A stretch of DNA of 64,000 nucleotides from Synechococcus sp. CBW1002 (GTDB lineage Bacteria; Cyanobacteriota; Cyanobacteriia; PCC-6307; Cyanobiaceae): positions 1,302,001 through 1,366,000 of the forward strand of contig NZ_CP060398.1 of NCBI RefSeq assembly GCF_015840915.1. The letters are read 5' to 3'. The position numbers and the translations under genes are program-made. Under the pieces are notes generated by a model, which saw nothing but the letters and a program-made list of their open reading frames with translations, had not been told where the DNA came from and did not search any database. Every line of letters starts with the position of its first letter. Within the stretch, counting starts at the first letter, position 1. Shown piece after piece: positions 25,339-34,708 of this stretch.

Positions 25339-27491
25339 GGCTTCTGGCCAGGGGGTGCGTCGGCCGATTGAGCCTTGCCTGGGGGGTCCTTGAGAGCCTG
25401 ATCAATGCGGGCATAGGCCTGCGGCAGCGTGCGGCGGGCCGAGCCGATCGCCGTGAGATCGCCACCCACTACAGCCGCCAGGTCTGCGAGGCCCTGCAGC
25501 ACCGGCTCCTGGCCGTGGCGGGGATGGGTGCGGGCCACCTGGCCCGCCGGCCAGGGCTTCCAGTCGATCAGCAACACGGCACTGCGGTAGGCGGCGGGCC
25601 AGGGGTTGTCCGGCAGCAGCCGCTCCAGCCGCGCCAGCCACTGCTCCGTCTGCTGCGGCCGCTCCTGCAGGATCGCGAGCAGGGTGAGGCTCCAGAGGGC
25701 CTCGATGTCGTTGGGATCGCGGCCAAGGCGCTGCCGGGCCCAGTCTTCGACCCGGCGCTGGTAGAGGAAATGGGCATCGAGCTGGTGCTGGGGCCCGATC
25801 GCCTCGAACACCCGCGCCAGCCCCTGCGGGCCATCGGCGAGTCCCGACGCCATCGCGATGAAGCTGCGATCGAAGGGCGGCACCGGCGGTGCGCTGGGGG
25901 TTCGGCGCCACAGCTCAACCTGGCGCCCCTTGCTCCAGGGCCACTGGGCCACCCGCTCGAAGCGACCGTCCTGACGCACCTGCCTGCTGAGCTGACGCAC
26001 CACGCCGCGGCGGTGACCCTGATCGCCCGTGGCCAGCAGCAGCCACTCGGCCCGCTGCAGCACCAGCGCATGGTCGGCGGGGTTGCGGCCGAGGCTGCGG
26101 GCCAGCACCTGGCCTCCCTGCAGACGGCCGTAGAAGGTGGCGGTGTGGTCGTTGAGATCGCTCACGCCCGGCAGCACCAGCAGGGTGAGCGGCTGCCCCG
26201 GCTGGATCCGGTTGAGCGTGGCCATCACCTGCGGCAACGGCGACACCTGGCGCCGGGCGATCGCGTCTGTCCGAGGCTGGGCAACGGCGGCGGCGGTGGA
26301 GCCGAGGCCGGCGACCAGAGCCGCGGCCGCCAGCCGCGGGCCGCCCCGCTGTCTCAGGGCCAGGCCGAAGCTCCACCAGCCACGGGCCAGCAGCAGGGCC
26401 AGCAGCGGCAGCAGTGGCGCGATGTAGCGGGGATCCTTGTTGGGGCTGAGGGTGATCAGCACCCAGCCAGACAGGCTGCAGCCGATCAGCCATGGCCATC
26501 CCGTCGGCAGTTGGCGCACGGGTCGCCGCAGAGCCGCAAGGGGTTGCCAACGGCGCTGGGGATCGCGCAGCACCGGCAGCAGGCCGACCAGCCCACCGAT
26601 CAGGGCGATGGCCAGCACGGGCAGTCCCAGCTGCTGGGGCCAGAGCCGCGGATACCAGAGCAGGCTTGTCAGGCTGAAGACGGCCGGATCCCCCTCCGCC
26701 GCCGCCGACTCGATCACGGCCCGGTTGGTGCCACCGATCGTGGTGATCCAGTTGTGGTGCAGCCAGGGGAGACAGACCGCCAGCACCACCGCCAGCGCCG
26801 CCAGCGCCTGCAGCCGCCGTCCGGGCTGGCCCAGTCCGCGCAACGCCGCCCAGCAGCAGGGCCCGAGCAGCACCAGCAGGGCGCTCTGCTTGACCAGCAC
26901 TGCCGCGGCCACCGCCAAGGCCGCCAGCAGGCTCTGGCGCCACAGCCCCCCCTGGGGCGCCTGCCAACGACCCAGCAGCCACAGAGCCAAAGTCGTGGTG
27001 GCGGCCAGGGACAGATCGAGGGTGAAGACCAGGCGCAACTCAGCCAGGCCGGGCAGCAGGGCGGTGAGGGCCGCGGCCAGCAACCCGAAGCCGGGCGACA
27101 CCAGCTGCCGCCCCCAGCAGGCCACCACCACCAGCAACAGGCCGTGCCACACCGCCAGGCCGCCGACCGCCTGATCCGGCCGATCCCCCACCAGGGCCAT
27201 GATGCTGCCGTTCACCAGGGAGGCCAGGGGTGGAATCTTGGGGGAGAGATCCAGCAACCCGTCCCAGCCCGGCCAGCCACCGCCAGGCAACAACCCGAGG
27301 GCCCGGCCGTGGTCCACTGCGCTGTTGAGGTAGTCGGCCTCGTCCCAGTCGGGGATGGAATGATCGGCCGCGAGCCAGCTGCGATCCCACAGGGTGGCCA
27401 ACAGCCAGATCGCCAGAAGGGTGAGCCACCAGAACCAGGCCCTGCGGTGCAGCGGCGGCCGGGGGGTGGAGACGGAGGAAGCCAGAACCAA
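25335..27491 (-). CDS. Large GT39-like membrane glycosyltransferase with C-terminal soluble domain
   Basis: 718 residues. N-terminal two thirds are membrane helices; loop 1 has HSIPDWDEADYLNSAVDHG (acidic catalytic-type motif) and LSPKIPPLASLVNGSIMAL. The last 200 or so residues are soluble and helical (VEDWARQRLGRDPNDIEALW, LTLLAILQERPQQTEQWLAR), resembling TPR-like packing, and end in KDPPGKAQSADAPPGQKP. The start is a TTG at 27491 or a GTG at 27473; no ATG fits. Coupled to the second GT39 gene by a four-base overlap. Likely an envelope glycan or protein O-glycosylation enzyme; the acceptor cannot be told. Confidence 0.8.
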   Translation of the reverse strand: MVLASSVSTPRPPLHRRAWFWWLTLLAIWLLATLWDRSWLAADHSIPDWDEADYLNSAVDHGRALGLLPGGGWPGWDGLLDLSPKIPPLASLVNGSIMALVGDRPDQAVGGLAVWHGLLLVVVACWGRQLVSPGFGLLAAALTALLPGLAELRLVFTLDLSLAATTTLALWLLGRWQAPQGGLWRQSLLAALAVAAAVLVKQSALLVLLGPCCWAALRGLGQPGRRLQALAALAVVLAVCLPWLHHNWITTIGGTNRAVIESAAAEGDPAVFSLTSLLWYPRLWPQQLGLPVLAIALIGGLVGLLPVLRDPQRRWQPLAALRRPVRQLPTGWPWLIGCSLSGWVLITLSPNKDPRYIAPLLPLLALLLARGWWSFGLALRQRGGPRLAAAALVAGLGSTAAAVAQPRTDAIARRQVSPLPQVMATLNRIQPGQPLTLLVLPGVSDLNDHTATFYGRLQGGQVLARSLGRNPADHALVLQRAEWLLLATGDQGHRRGVVRQLSRQVRQDGRFERVAQWPWSKGRQVELWRRTPSAPPVPPFDRSFIAMASGLADGPQGLARVFEAIGPQHQLDAHFLYQRRVEDWARQRLGRDPNDIEALWSLTLLAILQERPQQTEQWLARLERLLPDNPWPAAYRSAVLLIDWKPWPAGQVARTHPRHGQEPVLQGLADLAAVVGGDLTAIGSARRTLPQAYARIDQALKDPPGKAQSADAPPGQKP

Positions 27492-27517
27492 GCGTCCGTG
27501 GTCGCCTCACTCTGGCT

Positions 27518-28150
27518 TCAAGCCTCCCCCAGCGACACCGCCCACTCCGCCACGCTGCACTGGCGGCCGTAGCCCTGGAAACAGGCCAGGGCGGCCTCAT
27601 GGCGTTCGGGTGTTTCCGCCTGGCAGGCATCGGTCAGACAGATCACCTGGTAGCCGCGATCGGCCGCGTCCTTGACGGTGTGGTCAATGCACTGATCGGT
27701 GAGCAGACCGGCCACGATCAGCTCGCGCACGCCGAGGTTGCGCAGCAGATAGTCGAGCACCGTGGAGGAGAACGGGGAGGAGGAGCTTTTCGGCAGCACG
27801 ATCTCGTCAGGATCAGGGGTGAGAGGCCTGATCACCTGTGCCTCCCTGGAACCTGGCGCAAAGCCCATGCCGCAGCGCTGGTAATCAAGGCTGCGGTCGC
27901 GGCCATCGCGGGTGAGGTTGGCGATCACCGTGTGAATCACCTCGATGCCCTGGTTCCGGGCCAGGGCCAGGGTCCGCTCCAGGCATGGCAGCGTTCTGGC
28001 CTGGAAGCGCTCCAGGAAGGCCGGTCGCCGCTCCATCAGCTCGGGACCGCAGGTGCCGTTCTGGAGATCCACCAGCAGCAGGGCCCGCTGGCCGGCCCTG
28101 AGTGCGCGGTCAGGAACCGGCGGCCTGGAGTTCAGGGGCGAAGGGGCCAT
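27518..28150 (-). CDS. Isochorismatase-family cysteine hydrolase
   Basis: 210 residues with the Cys-Asp-Lys triad of this superfamily: Asp in RALLLVDLQNGTCG, Lys in DEIVLPKSSSSPFSST, nucleophile Cys in VAGLLTDQCIDHTVKDAADRG. Such enzymes act as nicotinamidases, carbamoyl- or ureido-hydrolases, or amidases. The substrate is unknown. Head-to-head with the glutamine-synthetase-like gene (77-base gap), which suggests shared regulation in nitrogen-compound use. ATG 28150, preceded by GTG. Confidence 0.88.
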   Translation of the reverse strand: MAPSPLNSRPPVPDRALRAGQRALLLVDLQNGTCGPELMERRPAFLERFQARTLPCLERTLALARNQGIEVIHTVIANLTRDGRDRSLDYQRCGMGFAPGSREAQVIRPLTPDPDEIVLPKSSSSPFSSTVLDYLLRNLGVRELIVAGLLTDQCIDHTVKDAADRGYQVICLTDACQAETPERHEAALACFQGYGRQCSVAEWAVSLGEA

Positions 28151-28227
28151 CACGGGCGTTGCGGCTCCGCCCAGGCTGACGAGCGCAGGGCGGCGGCGCC
28201 ATCCTGAACGTTCCAGCCCGCCCGCCC

Positions 28228-29637
28228 ATGGCTATTCCCGGGAGCCGTCACCCGAGCCTCGCCCAGCGAGCGGAGGCCCGCGCCAGGCTCCTGCTGCCGG
28301 AGCTGCAGCAGCGCGGCCTGCGCCAGCTGGCGATCACCTTCGTGAACCACGGCGGCCTGCCCCTGGTCAAAGGGATCCCCCTGGCCCGCCTGCCCCAGGT
28401 GGCCGCCAGTGGGGTGGGTTTCTCACCGGTGTCTGATGGCTTCGGTGCCACCGGCGGCATCGATGGCCTCCAGTCCCTGGCCCGCCCGGACGGGGATCTG
28501 CGGCTGATCCCGGATCTCGACAGCCTGGTGCTGCTGGATGTCGCGTCGGGCTGGGGCTGGCTGGCCGGTGATCGCTTCGCGCAGGACGGCAGTCCTTACG
28601 CGGCTGACCAGCGCAGCTTCTGCCGCCTCCAGGGCGATGCGGCGGCAATGGCGGGCCTGACGGTGAACGCTGGCTTCGAGATCGAATGGGTGGTGGGCAG
28701 TCCCAGCGGTGTGGGCGGCTATCTCAGCCCCACCATTGGCGGCAGCCCCTATGGCGCCGACCGCCTGATCGAGGGGCTCGACTACCTCAGCGCGATCACC
28801 GCCGCCCTGGACGCCGCCGGCCTTCCCTGGCTCCAGATCCACCCGGAATACGGTGCCAGCCAGTTCGAACTGTCCCTGGCGGCTGCCGATCCGCTCCAGG
28901 CCGCCGACCAGCTGGTGTGCGCCCGGCTGATCATCCAGCGGGTGAGTCTCCGCTTCGGCTGGCGGGCCTCCTTCAGCCCGATGGTGTCATCGGAGCGGGT
29001 GGGAAACGGTGGCCATGTGCATCTCAGTCTTGAACGCGACGGAGTGCCCCTGTTCGGCGGTGGCAACGGTCCGGGAGGTCTCACCACCCCCGGCCAGGGC
29101 GCTCTGGCCGCGCTGCTGGAGCGGCTGCCAGCCTTGCTGGCGATCGCCACCCCGCTGGCGGTCTCCTACCGGCGTCTGGTGCCGGGGCGTTGGGCAGCTC
29201 CCTTCCAGATCTGGGGGGTGGAAAACCGGGAAGCGGCCCTGCGGCTGATCCCGGGCGGCCCCGAGGAAAGCAGCCACCTGGAGCTGAAGGTGGTGGATGC
29301 CGCCGCCAACCCGTATCTGCTGCTGGGCGCTCTGATGGCGGTCATGGTCCATGGCATCGACCATCCGAGCCCCCTGCCGCCGCCGGTGGTCGGCGACCCC
29401 GCCCGCCTGGGGTTGACTGACACCGGTGAGAATCCGGCCGCACCGGCCCGGCTGCCTCGCCAGCTGAGCGAAGCCGTGGAGCACCTACGCCGTGACGACC
29501 TGCTCGCCGGTGTGATGGGAGAAGCCCTGCATCACACCGTGATCGAAAGCCGCGAGGCGGAGCTGCGCCGCAGTGCCAATCTCTCGGAAGCGGACCTGAT
29601 CGCCACCACCTGCTGGTGGCCGCCGATCCAGGCCTGA
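28228..29637 (+). CDS. Glutamine-synthetase-like ligase (gamma-glutamyl-amine ligase type)
   Basis: 469 residues, GS-type fold: beta-grasp N-domain (KGIPLARLPQVAASGVGF) and catalytic domain with EIEWVV, HPEYGASQFELSLAAADPL (metal Glu), FSPMVSSERVGNGGHVHLSL (the GNGxHxH loop), and WGVENREAALRLIPGG then HLELKVVDAAANPYLLLGAL (the R-E-ATP and NPYL stretches). GlnA of cyanobacteria is different in length and sequence, so this is probably a gamma-glutamyl-polyamine or -monoamine ligase of the GlnA-like/PuuA group. It is divergent from the isochorismatase-like gene and its stop lies two bases from the convergent sigma factor stop. Confidence 0.82.
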   Translation: MAIPGSRHPSLAQRAEARARLLLPELQQRGLRQLAITFVNHGGLPLVKGIPLARLPQVAASGVGFSPVSDGFGATGGIDGLQSLARPDGDLRLIPDLDSLVLLDVASGWGWLAGDRFAQDGSPYAADQRSFCRLQGDAAAMAGLTVNAGFEIEWVVGSPSGVGGYLSPTIGGSPYGADRLIEGLDYLSAITAALDAAGLPWLQIHPEYGASQFELSLAAADPLQAADQLVCARLIIQRVSLRFGWRASFSPMVSSERVGNGGHVHLSLERDGVPLFGGGNGPGGLTTPGQGALAALLERLPALLAIATPLAVSYRRLVPGRWAAPFQIWGVENREAALRLIPGGPEESSHLELKVVDAAANPYLLLGALMAVMVHGIDHPSPLPPPVVGDPARLGLTDTGENPAAPARLPRQLSEAVEHLRRDDLLAGVMGEALHHTVIESREAELRRSANLSEADLIATTCWWPPIQA

Positions 29638-29639
29638 GC

Positions 29640-30683
29640 TCAGCAGGCCACGTAGTCCTCCACCGCCTCACTGAGGCGGCGCAGCCCGGCCAGGGCATCG
29701 CGTTCGAGATTGCGGACCCGGTCGCGGCTGATGCCCAGGACCCGACCGATGCCGGTGAGGCTCATCGGCTCCTCCACATCAATGCCATAGCGCATCTTCA
29801 GCACCCGACCCTGGATCACGGGCAGGCGTTCGATCAGGGCCCGCAGATCGCCGCGCAGGCATTCGCCATCCACCAGCTCTTCGGGCAGCACGCCATCACC
29901 GGCCAGCAGGTCGAGCAGTTCGGTGTCATCGCCGTCGCCCACCTTGGTTTCCAGGCTGACCGGCTGGCGGGCCCGGCAGAGCAGCTCCTTGACCTCGTCT
30001 TCCGGCAGTTCGACAAACACCGCCAGCTCGGTGACGGTGGGGGTGCGGCCCAGCTCCTGGCTGAGCTCCCGTTGCCCCTTCTTGAGCTTGTTGAGGGTCT
30101 CGGTGATGTGGATCGGCAGGCGGATCGTGCGGCTCTTTTCGGCGATCGCCCGGGTGATCCCCTGGCGGATCCACCAGTAGGCGTAGGTGGAGAACTTGTA
30201 GCCGCGGGTGGGATCGAATTTCTCCACGCCCCGCACCAGGCCGATCGTGCCCTCCTGGATCAGATCCAGCAGTTCCATGTTCCGCTTGGTGTACTTCTTC
30301 GCCACACTCACCACCAGGCGCAGGTTGGCGGCCACCATTCGCTCCTTGGCGCGGCGGCCGTTGTGCAGCCGCCGCTTCAGGACGGCCGGATCCAGACCCG
30401 CCGCCTCGGCGAGCTGCAACTGGCTGGGCTTGCTGCCGAGGTTGCCCTCCAGATCGGTTTCGAGCTCCTCAAGCGCCATCAGCTCCTGCACCTGGCGGCC
30501 GAAGGTGATCTCCTGCTCGTGGGTGAGCAGTGGCACCCGACCGATGTCACGCAGGTAAGAGCGCACCAGATCGCCATCGACCGGAGCGGGGCGAGAGGAG
30601 GGACGACCGCCGGACAGAGGCACCACCCTGGAAGTCGGGGCGTTTTCGAGCGAGAGGGCTACGGACACGGCACAGAACTTCAC
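29640..30683 (-). CDS. Group 2 RpoD-like sigma factor
   Basis: 347 residues: sigma70 regions 1.2 ([20 protein letters not shown]), 2.1-2.4 ([56 protein letters not shown]), 3 ([18 protein letters not shown]) and 4.2 ([20 protein letters not shown]). It is shorter than the principal RpoD and lacks region 1.1, so it belongs to the non-essential group 2 factors cyanobacteria carry in multiple copies for stress and light responses. GTG start at 30683; GTG at 30668 is an alternative. Exact paralogue not assigned. Confidence 0.92.
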   Translation of the reverse strand: MKFCAVSVALSLENAPTSRVVPLSGGRPSSRPAPVDGDLVRSYLRDIGRVPLLTHEQEITFGRQVQELMALEELETDLEGNLGSKPSQLQLAEAAGLDPAVLKRRLHNGRRAKERMVAANLRLVVSVAKKYTKRNMELLDLIQEGTIGLVRGVEKFDPTRGYKFSTYAYWWIRQGITRAIAEKSRTIRLPIHITETLNKLKKGQRELSQELGRTPTVTELAVFVELPEDEVKELLCRARQPVSLETKVGDGDDTELLDLLAGDGVLPEELVDGECLRGDLRALIERLPVIQGRVLKMRYGIDVEEPMSLTGIGRVLGISRDRVRNLERDALAGLRRLSEAVEDYVAC

Positions 30684-30771
30684 GTTCCTGTCAGCATAAC
30701 CTGAAGAACTGTGAACTCCTCTCAGAATTCGCCGCGACGGGGGCTCCGGCTGGATCGGGGCAGCAGCCAGC

Positions 30772-32214
30772 TCAGCCCTGGCCCATCCAGCTCAGCAGCC
30801 AGGAGGCGGTCTGCAGGTAGATGAACACCCCGGCCACGTCGGTGGCGGTGGTGATGAAAGGGGCTGACATCAGGGCCGGATCCAGCTTCAGCCGATCGAA
30901 CAGCAGCGGCAGGGCCGCACCCGCCGTCGCGGCCAGGGTGGTGATCGCCAGCAGGCTGATTCCCACGGAGAGCCCCACCAGCGGCCCCTCGCCCCGCCAC
31001 CAGGCCCAGGGCACCACCACCAGCAGCATCAGCAGGCCGAGCAGGGCACCGGCCACGCCTTCACGGACAATCGTGCGCCAGGGACCCAGAGCCTGGATGC
31101 GCTGGGTACTGAGGCCGCGGATCACCACGGTGGAGCTCTGGGCCCCCACGTTGCCGCCGGTGCCGATCAGCAGGGGGATGAAGGCCGCCAGGACAACCAC
31201 CTGGCTGAGCACCTTCTCCTGCATGGCGATCACTTCGGAGGTGAAGCCATTGGCCACCACCAGCACTGACAACCACACCACGCGCCGGCGGGCCACCGTG
31301 AACAGGTTGCTCTGGAAGTAGTCGTCCTCATCGCCGGCCTGCACGGCGCCGGCGGCGTAGAGGTCCCGGGTGGCCTCCTGCTGGATCACGTCGATCACAT
31401 CGTCGACCGTGACGATCCCCACCAGCCTCTGTTCGCGGTCCACCACCGGCACCGCCAGAAAGTCGTAGCGCTGGATCGCCCGGGCCACCTCCTCCTGGTC
31501 GGTTTCGGTGGACACGCTCACCACGTCGCGGGTCATCACATCACCGATGCGGTCCTCGGGATCGGCCGTCACCAGATCCCGCAGCGAGAGGATCCCCGTG
31601 AGGTGCCGGGAGGCGTCGGTCACGTAGAGGCTGTAGACGGTCTCGGTGTCGCGGGCCCGGCGACGCACGATGTTGAGCGCCTGGGCGGCACTGTGGAATT
31701 CCTTGAGATCGATGAACTCGGTCGTCATCAGACGACCGGCCGTCTCAGGTTCGTAGCCCAGCAGCTGCGCGGTGACACGCCGTTCAGCCGGACTCAGCTC
31801 CACCAGCAGGCGGCGCACCACCTTGGCCGGCAGTTCGTCGAAGAGCCGCACCCGATCATCGGGCGACATCTCCTCCACCAGCTCCAGCACCTCACTGGAG
31901 CGCAGGCGCTCCAGCAGGCTCTGCTGCACGCTCGGATCGAGGTACTCGTACACCTCAATCGCTTCATCCTTGGGGAGCAGGCGAAAGGCCAGGGCCTGCA
32001 GGGTCTGAGGCAGCAGGCCGATCGCCTCAGCCGCATCCACCTCCTGCACCGGCTGCAGCAGCAACTTCACGGCGTCGTAGTTGCCGGCCTCCAGCAGGCG
32101 CAGCAGCTGCTGCGACACCACATCAGCCAGTGGGGTGCCGTTGGTCGTACCCCCAGCACCAGCCAGAGGGGTGGAAGGACCGATGGCAGTTGGTGCCCCG
32201 TTGACCTCACGCAT
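30772..32214 (-). CDS. mgtE: Magnesium transporter MgtE
   Basis: Mg2+-gated channel of 480 residues. N-terminal helical MgtE_N domain (ALAFRLLPKDEAIEVYEYLD, VRLFDELPAKVVRRLLVEL), two CBS domains (MTTEFIDLKEFHSAAQALN; DVMTRDVVSVSTETDQEEVA), the plug helix region, and five transmembrane helices with the selectivity-filter stretch FIPLLIGTGGNVGAQSSTVV. Mg2+ binding between the N and CBS domains closes the pore. Monocistronic by spacing. Confidence 0.95.
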   Translation of the reverse strand: MREVNGAPTAIGPSTPLAGAGGTTNGTPLADVVSQQLLRLLEAGNYDAVKLLLQPVQEVDAAEAIGLLPQTLQALAFRLLPKDEAIEVYEYLDPSVQQSLLERLRSSEVLELVEEMSPDDRVRLFDELPAKVVRRLLVELSPAERRVTAQLLGYEPETAGRLMTTEFIDLKEFHSAAQALNIVRRRARDTETVYSLYVTDASRHLTGILSLRDLVTADPEDRIGDVMTRDVVSVSTETDQEEVARAIQRYDFLAVPVVDREQRLVGIVTVDDVIDVIQQEATRDLYAAGAVQAGDEDDYFQSNLFTVARRRVVWLSVLVVANGFTSEVIAMQEKVLSQVVVLAAFIPLLIGTGGNVGAQSSTVVIRGLSTQRIQALGPWRTIVREGVAGALLGLLMLLVVVPWAWWRGEGPLVGLSVGISLLAITTLAATAGAALPLLFDRLKLDPALMSAPFITTATDVAGVFIYLQTASWLLSWMGQG

Positions 32215-32336
32215 CTGGTAAAGGGGGCATGGGCCACGACAGATTGAGCTTAGATGTCAAAGCATCCACAGCAAGACCTGAAAATCGAATGAAGATGCAT
32301 CGTCTTTCTACGGCTGCAGCGAGAAGATAGGGGCCG

Positions 32337-33515
32337 CTAAAGGGAAAGTTCTTGCATGAAAGCTCTGACGTGAGAGTTGAAGTAAGCTCCGTCCAGCATT
32401 TCTCTGCGCTCTTTGGGAAACTTGATCCGACCCTTCTTCGCCAAGGCAATAGCAGCTTCGAGTTGTTCTCCGTAGCCAGATTTCGATGGTTTGAGTACAA
32501 GGCCAGCGCCAATCTTTTCAGCGGCTCTTGCCGTGAAGATCTGCTCAAGCCCCGTTCCTATCAAGAGCTGCGGAACGCCTGCATGGAGGCATCGTGCAAC
32601 AGTCTGGCTGCCAGCCATATGCACGACGAGATCCGCTTGGCTGCAAACTTCATCCATCGATGCTGGGCTTTCAAGAAAAATATGGCGCTTGAGTTTGCCC
32701 TTCAGGGCATTGCTGGCATCACGTGTATAAATCAGCGCAGGCAGGCCGATCGCTTCCATATCCTCAAGAAATGTCTCCCAACCAGGAAAAATCTTCAGGT
32801 ACGCAAAGACTTTGAGCCTTGCCGCTGCAGGCCAGGGAGGCAGCGCAATGCCGGGAACATCAGATGGCGGCATGCCAACATAGTCTCCTATGGATCTGGC
32901 TCCAAAATAATCAAGCTCTGGAATCGTAGTCAGAAGCTGCTTGTCCATTTGCTCGATAATATCTTTGACATTGGCGATTGCTGATCTCCCGGTCTGAATC
33001 AACGCCTGATTGACAACATCCAAAAATGTCCTTTCAGAATCGTGTAGGCGCTTTTTGACGTCTGGAGTCCCACTGGCATTTGGCATGATGCCCACGAATG
33101 GCATATCTGTCCTGGGCATGAAGAACGGCCCTCCCACGGTCCACTTCATGCAGGAGTATTCCAGGCTCGCAAGGAGCGCTGTTGGAGAGGCATCGTAGAT
33201 GACAAGATCGGGATTGACCAAATCAAGAATGGAATACCATGCCTCAAGAAAGCAGCTTAGTTTTTTGGATCTGCCATACCGCACCATCAGCATCTCTGGC
33301 CATGAAATCGGCGTGATGGCACACCCCGGCGTTGTCTCGTATGGCGCCTGGAACACGTGGTGAGGCATCGTTTCATAGACAGCCCGAATATTGGCCAGCT
33401 CTTTGACGACAAGGCTGACCTCATGCCCTGCCTCCAGCGCCGATTGAACAAATGGTTTCAGCCGTGTGAGATGGCCCAGTCCGCCACCCATTTCCCAGAC
33501 ACATAGGATTTTCAA
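32337..33515 (-). CDS. UGT/MurG-like (GT1/GT28) glycosyltransferase in a low-GC patch
   Basis: 392 residues. N-terminus ILCVWEMGGGLGHLTRL carries the glycine loop of GT-B enzymes of the UGT/GT28 type (GGGLGHL); the C-terminal half contains VCSQADLVVHMAGSQTVAR and GVPQLLIGTGLEQIFTARAA, matching the nucleotide-sugar-binding region (HxG...T, P...GxEQ). Acceptor unknown. The start is TTG (33515). G+C near 50% and AT-ending codons differ sharply from both sides, a sign of transfer. The sulfotransferase gene is nearby in the same patch, pointing to a sugar later sulfated, but this is inference. Confidence 0.85.
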   Translation of the reverse strand: MKILCVWEMGGGLGHLTRLKPFVQSALEAGHEVSLVVKELANIRAVYETMPHHVFQAPYETTPGCAITPISWPEMLMVRYGRSKKLSCFLEAWYSILDLVNPDLVIYDASPTALLASLEYSCMKWTVGGPFFMPRTDMPFVGIMPNASGTPDVKKRLHDSERTFLDVVNQALIQTGRSAIANVKDIIEQMDKQLLTTIPELDYFGARSIGDYVGMPPSDVPGIALPPWPAAARLKVFAYLKIFPGWETFLEDMEAIGLPALIYTRDASNALKGKLKRHIFLESPASMDEVCSQADLVVHMAGSQTVARCLHAGVPQLLIGTGLEQIFTARAAEKIGAGLVLKPSKSGYGEQLEAAIALAKKGRIKFPKERREMLDGAYFNSHVRAFMQELSL

Positions 33516-33931
33516 GATTTATAAGAGGCTTGTACGGCGACTCAGCATAACAACGACCCTCCATGCAAAGCGCCCCGCTGAATCCGGCCTGTGCAGATGT
33601 CTTCCGATTCAGCCTGGAAGCTTTCCAGCTCTGACAGGTTGTTGCAAACACTCCAGTTGCTGCAAGCACCCAGAAGGCATCGTCGCCACACCTCTTGATA
33701 AGGGGCGAACCGGCGATGACAAGCCAGTGCCAACCTCAGCGTCAGCAAAGTCTATCTGCGAGATGCCGGCTCCCGAAGCTGCGCTGTGTACTGAATCCCA
33801 GCGGACTGCAGGTTGAGTGCACGGGCGGCAGGGCCACAATGGCTTCATCGCTGATGAATGAGTCAAGACAGAGCTGGCAGTTACAGATGCGCTATCGTGC
33901 CGGAAATCATCGCAATAGCCAGCCGAATAGG
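33516..33931. other. Low-GC intergenic stretch without a clear gene
   Basis: About 416 bases between two divergent acquired-looking genes. It holds the start regions of both. An open frame runs rightwards into the sulfotransferase with ATG codons at 33839 and 33854, but its translated sequence does not look like a conserved protein. A hairpin CTGGAA-gct-TTCCAG lies around 33614-33628. I see no RNA gene or repeat longer than about 10 bases. Confidence 0.4.
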
Positions 33932-34588
33932 ATGGGGTATGCCCTGTGCGCCAATGCCAAAGTTATCTATCATCCCGCTCCCAAGAATGCAGGCTCTTCC
34001 ATGCGCCAGCACCTCTTCCGCATCGACAATGGCAGGTTCTATGAGCCCATGGTGATTAATGGCCTCAGGTTTGAGCTCTACATGATCTATGGCAAGCCAA
34101 CCTGTTTTGAGCCCGTAGCCGAGTTGAAGGGTTTTGAAAGAATGACTGTGGTGCGTGATCCGATCTCACGCTTTCTCTCTGCCTATACCAATAAAGTATT
34201 GGATCCGCACTGGCGCAACCCGAAGAATGCTCAGCATTGTGAATTGCTGGGGCTTCCATTGGAGCCGGGCCTTGAAACATTTATTGAAAACTTGAATGCC
34301 TATCAGGACATTCCTGCAATTGCTCACCACATCAGGGGTCAGCGGTTTTACCTGGGAGATGACCTGAGTTACTATGACAAGGTTTTCAGATTTGAGGAGC
34401 TAGATTCGGCCATTGAATGGATTAATACAAGGGCTGGGTTGGTGCTGGAATTCCCGCGACTGAAAACCGATGGGCCAAAGTTGCGCAAGCAGGACATCAG
34501 TAGCCTTGCGGTGCGTCGGCTCACAGATTTTCTGCAGGATGTTTACGAACTCCTCGGCGGTTTGTACGGCCCGCCGAGTAGCCCCTAG
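33932..34588 (+). CDS. Sulfotransferase family protein
   Basis: 218 residues. The 5'-phosphosulfate-binding loop is VIYHPAPKNAGSSMRQHLF (PxKNAGSS form of the P-loop-like motif) and the 3'-phosphate-binding segment is MTVVRDPISRFLSAYTNK. Both are marks of membrane-type (carbohydrate, family 2-like) sulfotransferases that use PAPS. Probably sulfates a cell-surface sugar. ATG 33932 (MGYALCANAKV) is chosen because it lies just before the P-loop; ATG 33839 gives a longer form. G+C is low, as in the preceding glycosyltransferase. Confidence 0.82.
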   Translation: MGYALCANAKVIYHPAPKNAGSSMRQHLFRIDNGRFYEPMVINGLRFELYMIYGKPTCFEPVAELKGFERMTVVRDPISRFLSAYTNKVLDPHWRNPKNAQHCELLGLPLEPGLETFIENLNAYQDIPAIAHHIRGQRFYLGDDLSYYDKVFRFEELDSAIEWINTRAGLVLEFPRLKTDGPKLRKQDISSLAVRRLTDFLQDVYELLGGLYGPPSSP

Positions 34589-34708
34589 TTTTGAGCCTTC
34601 ATGGGGCAGAACAGTCTTTGGTGGGGCAGGCCAGCCTTTGGGTTGTCTTATTGCGTCAGTCTACGCTGTCCTGGGATAGTCTTGCTTAGCCTGACGGAAT
34701 CAACAAGC

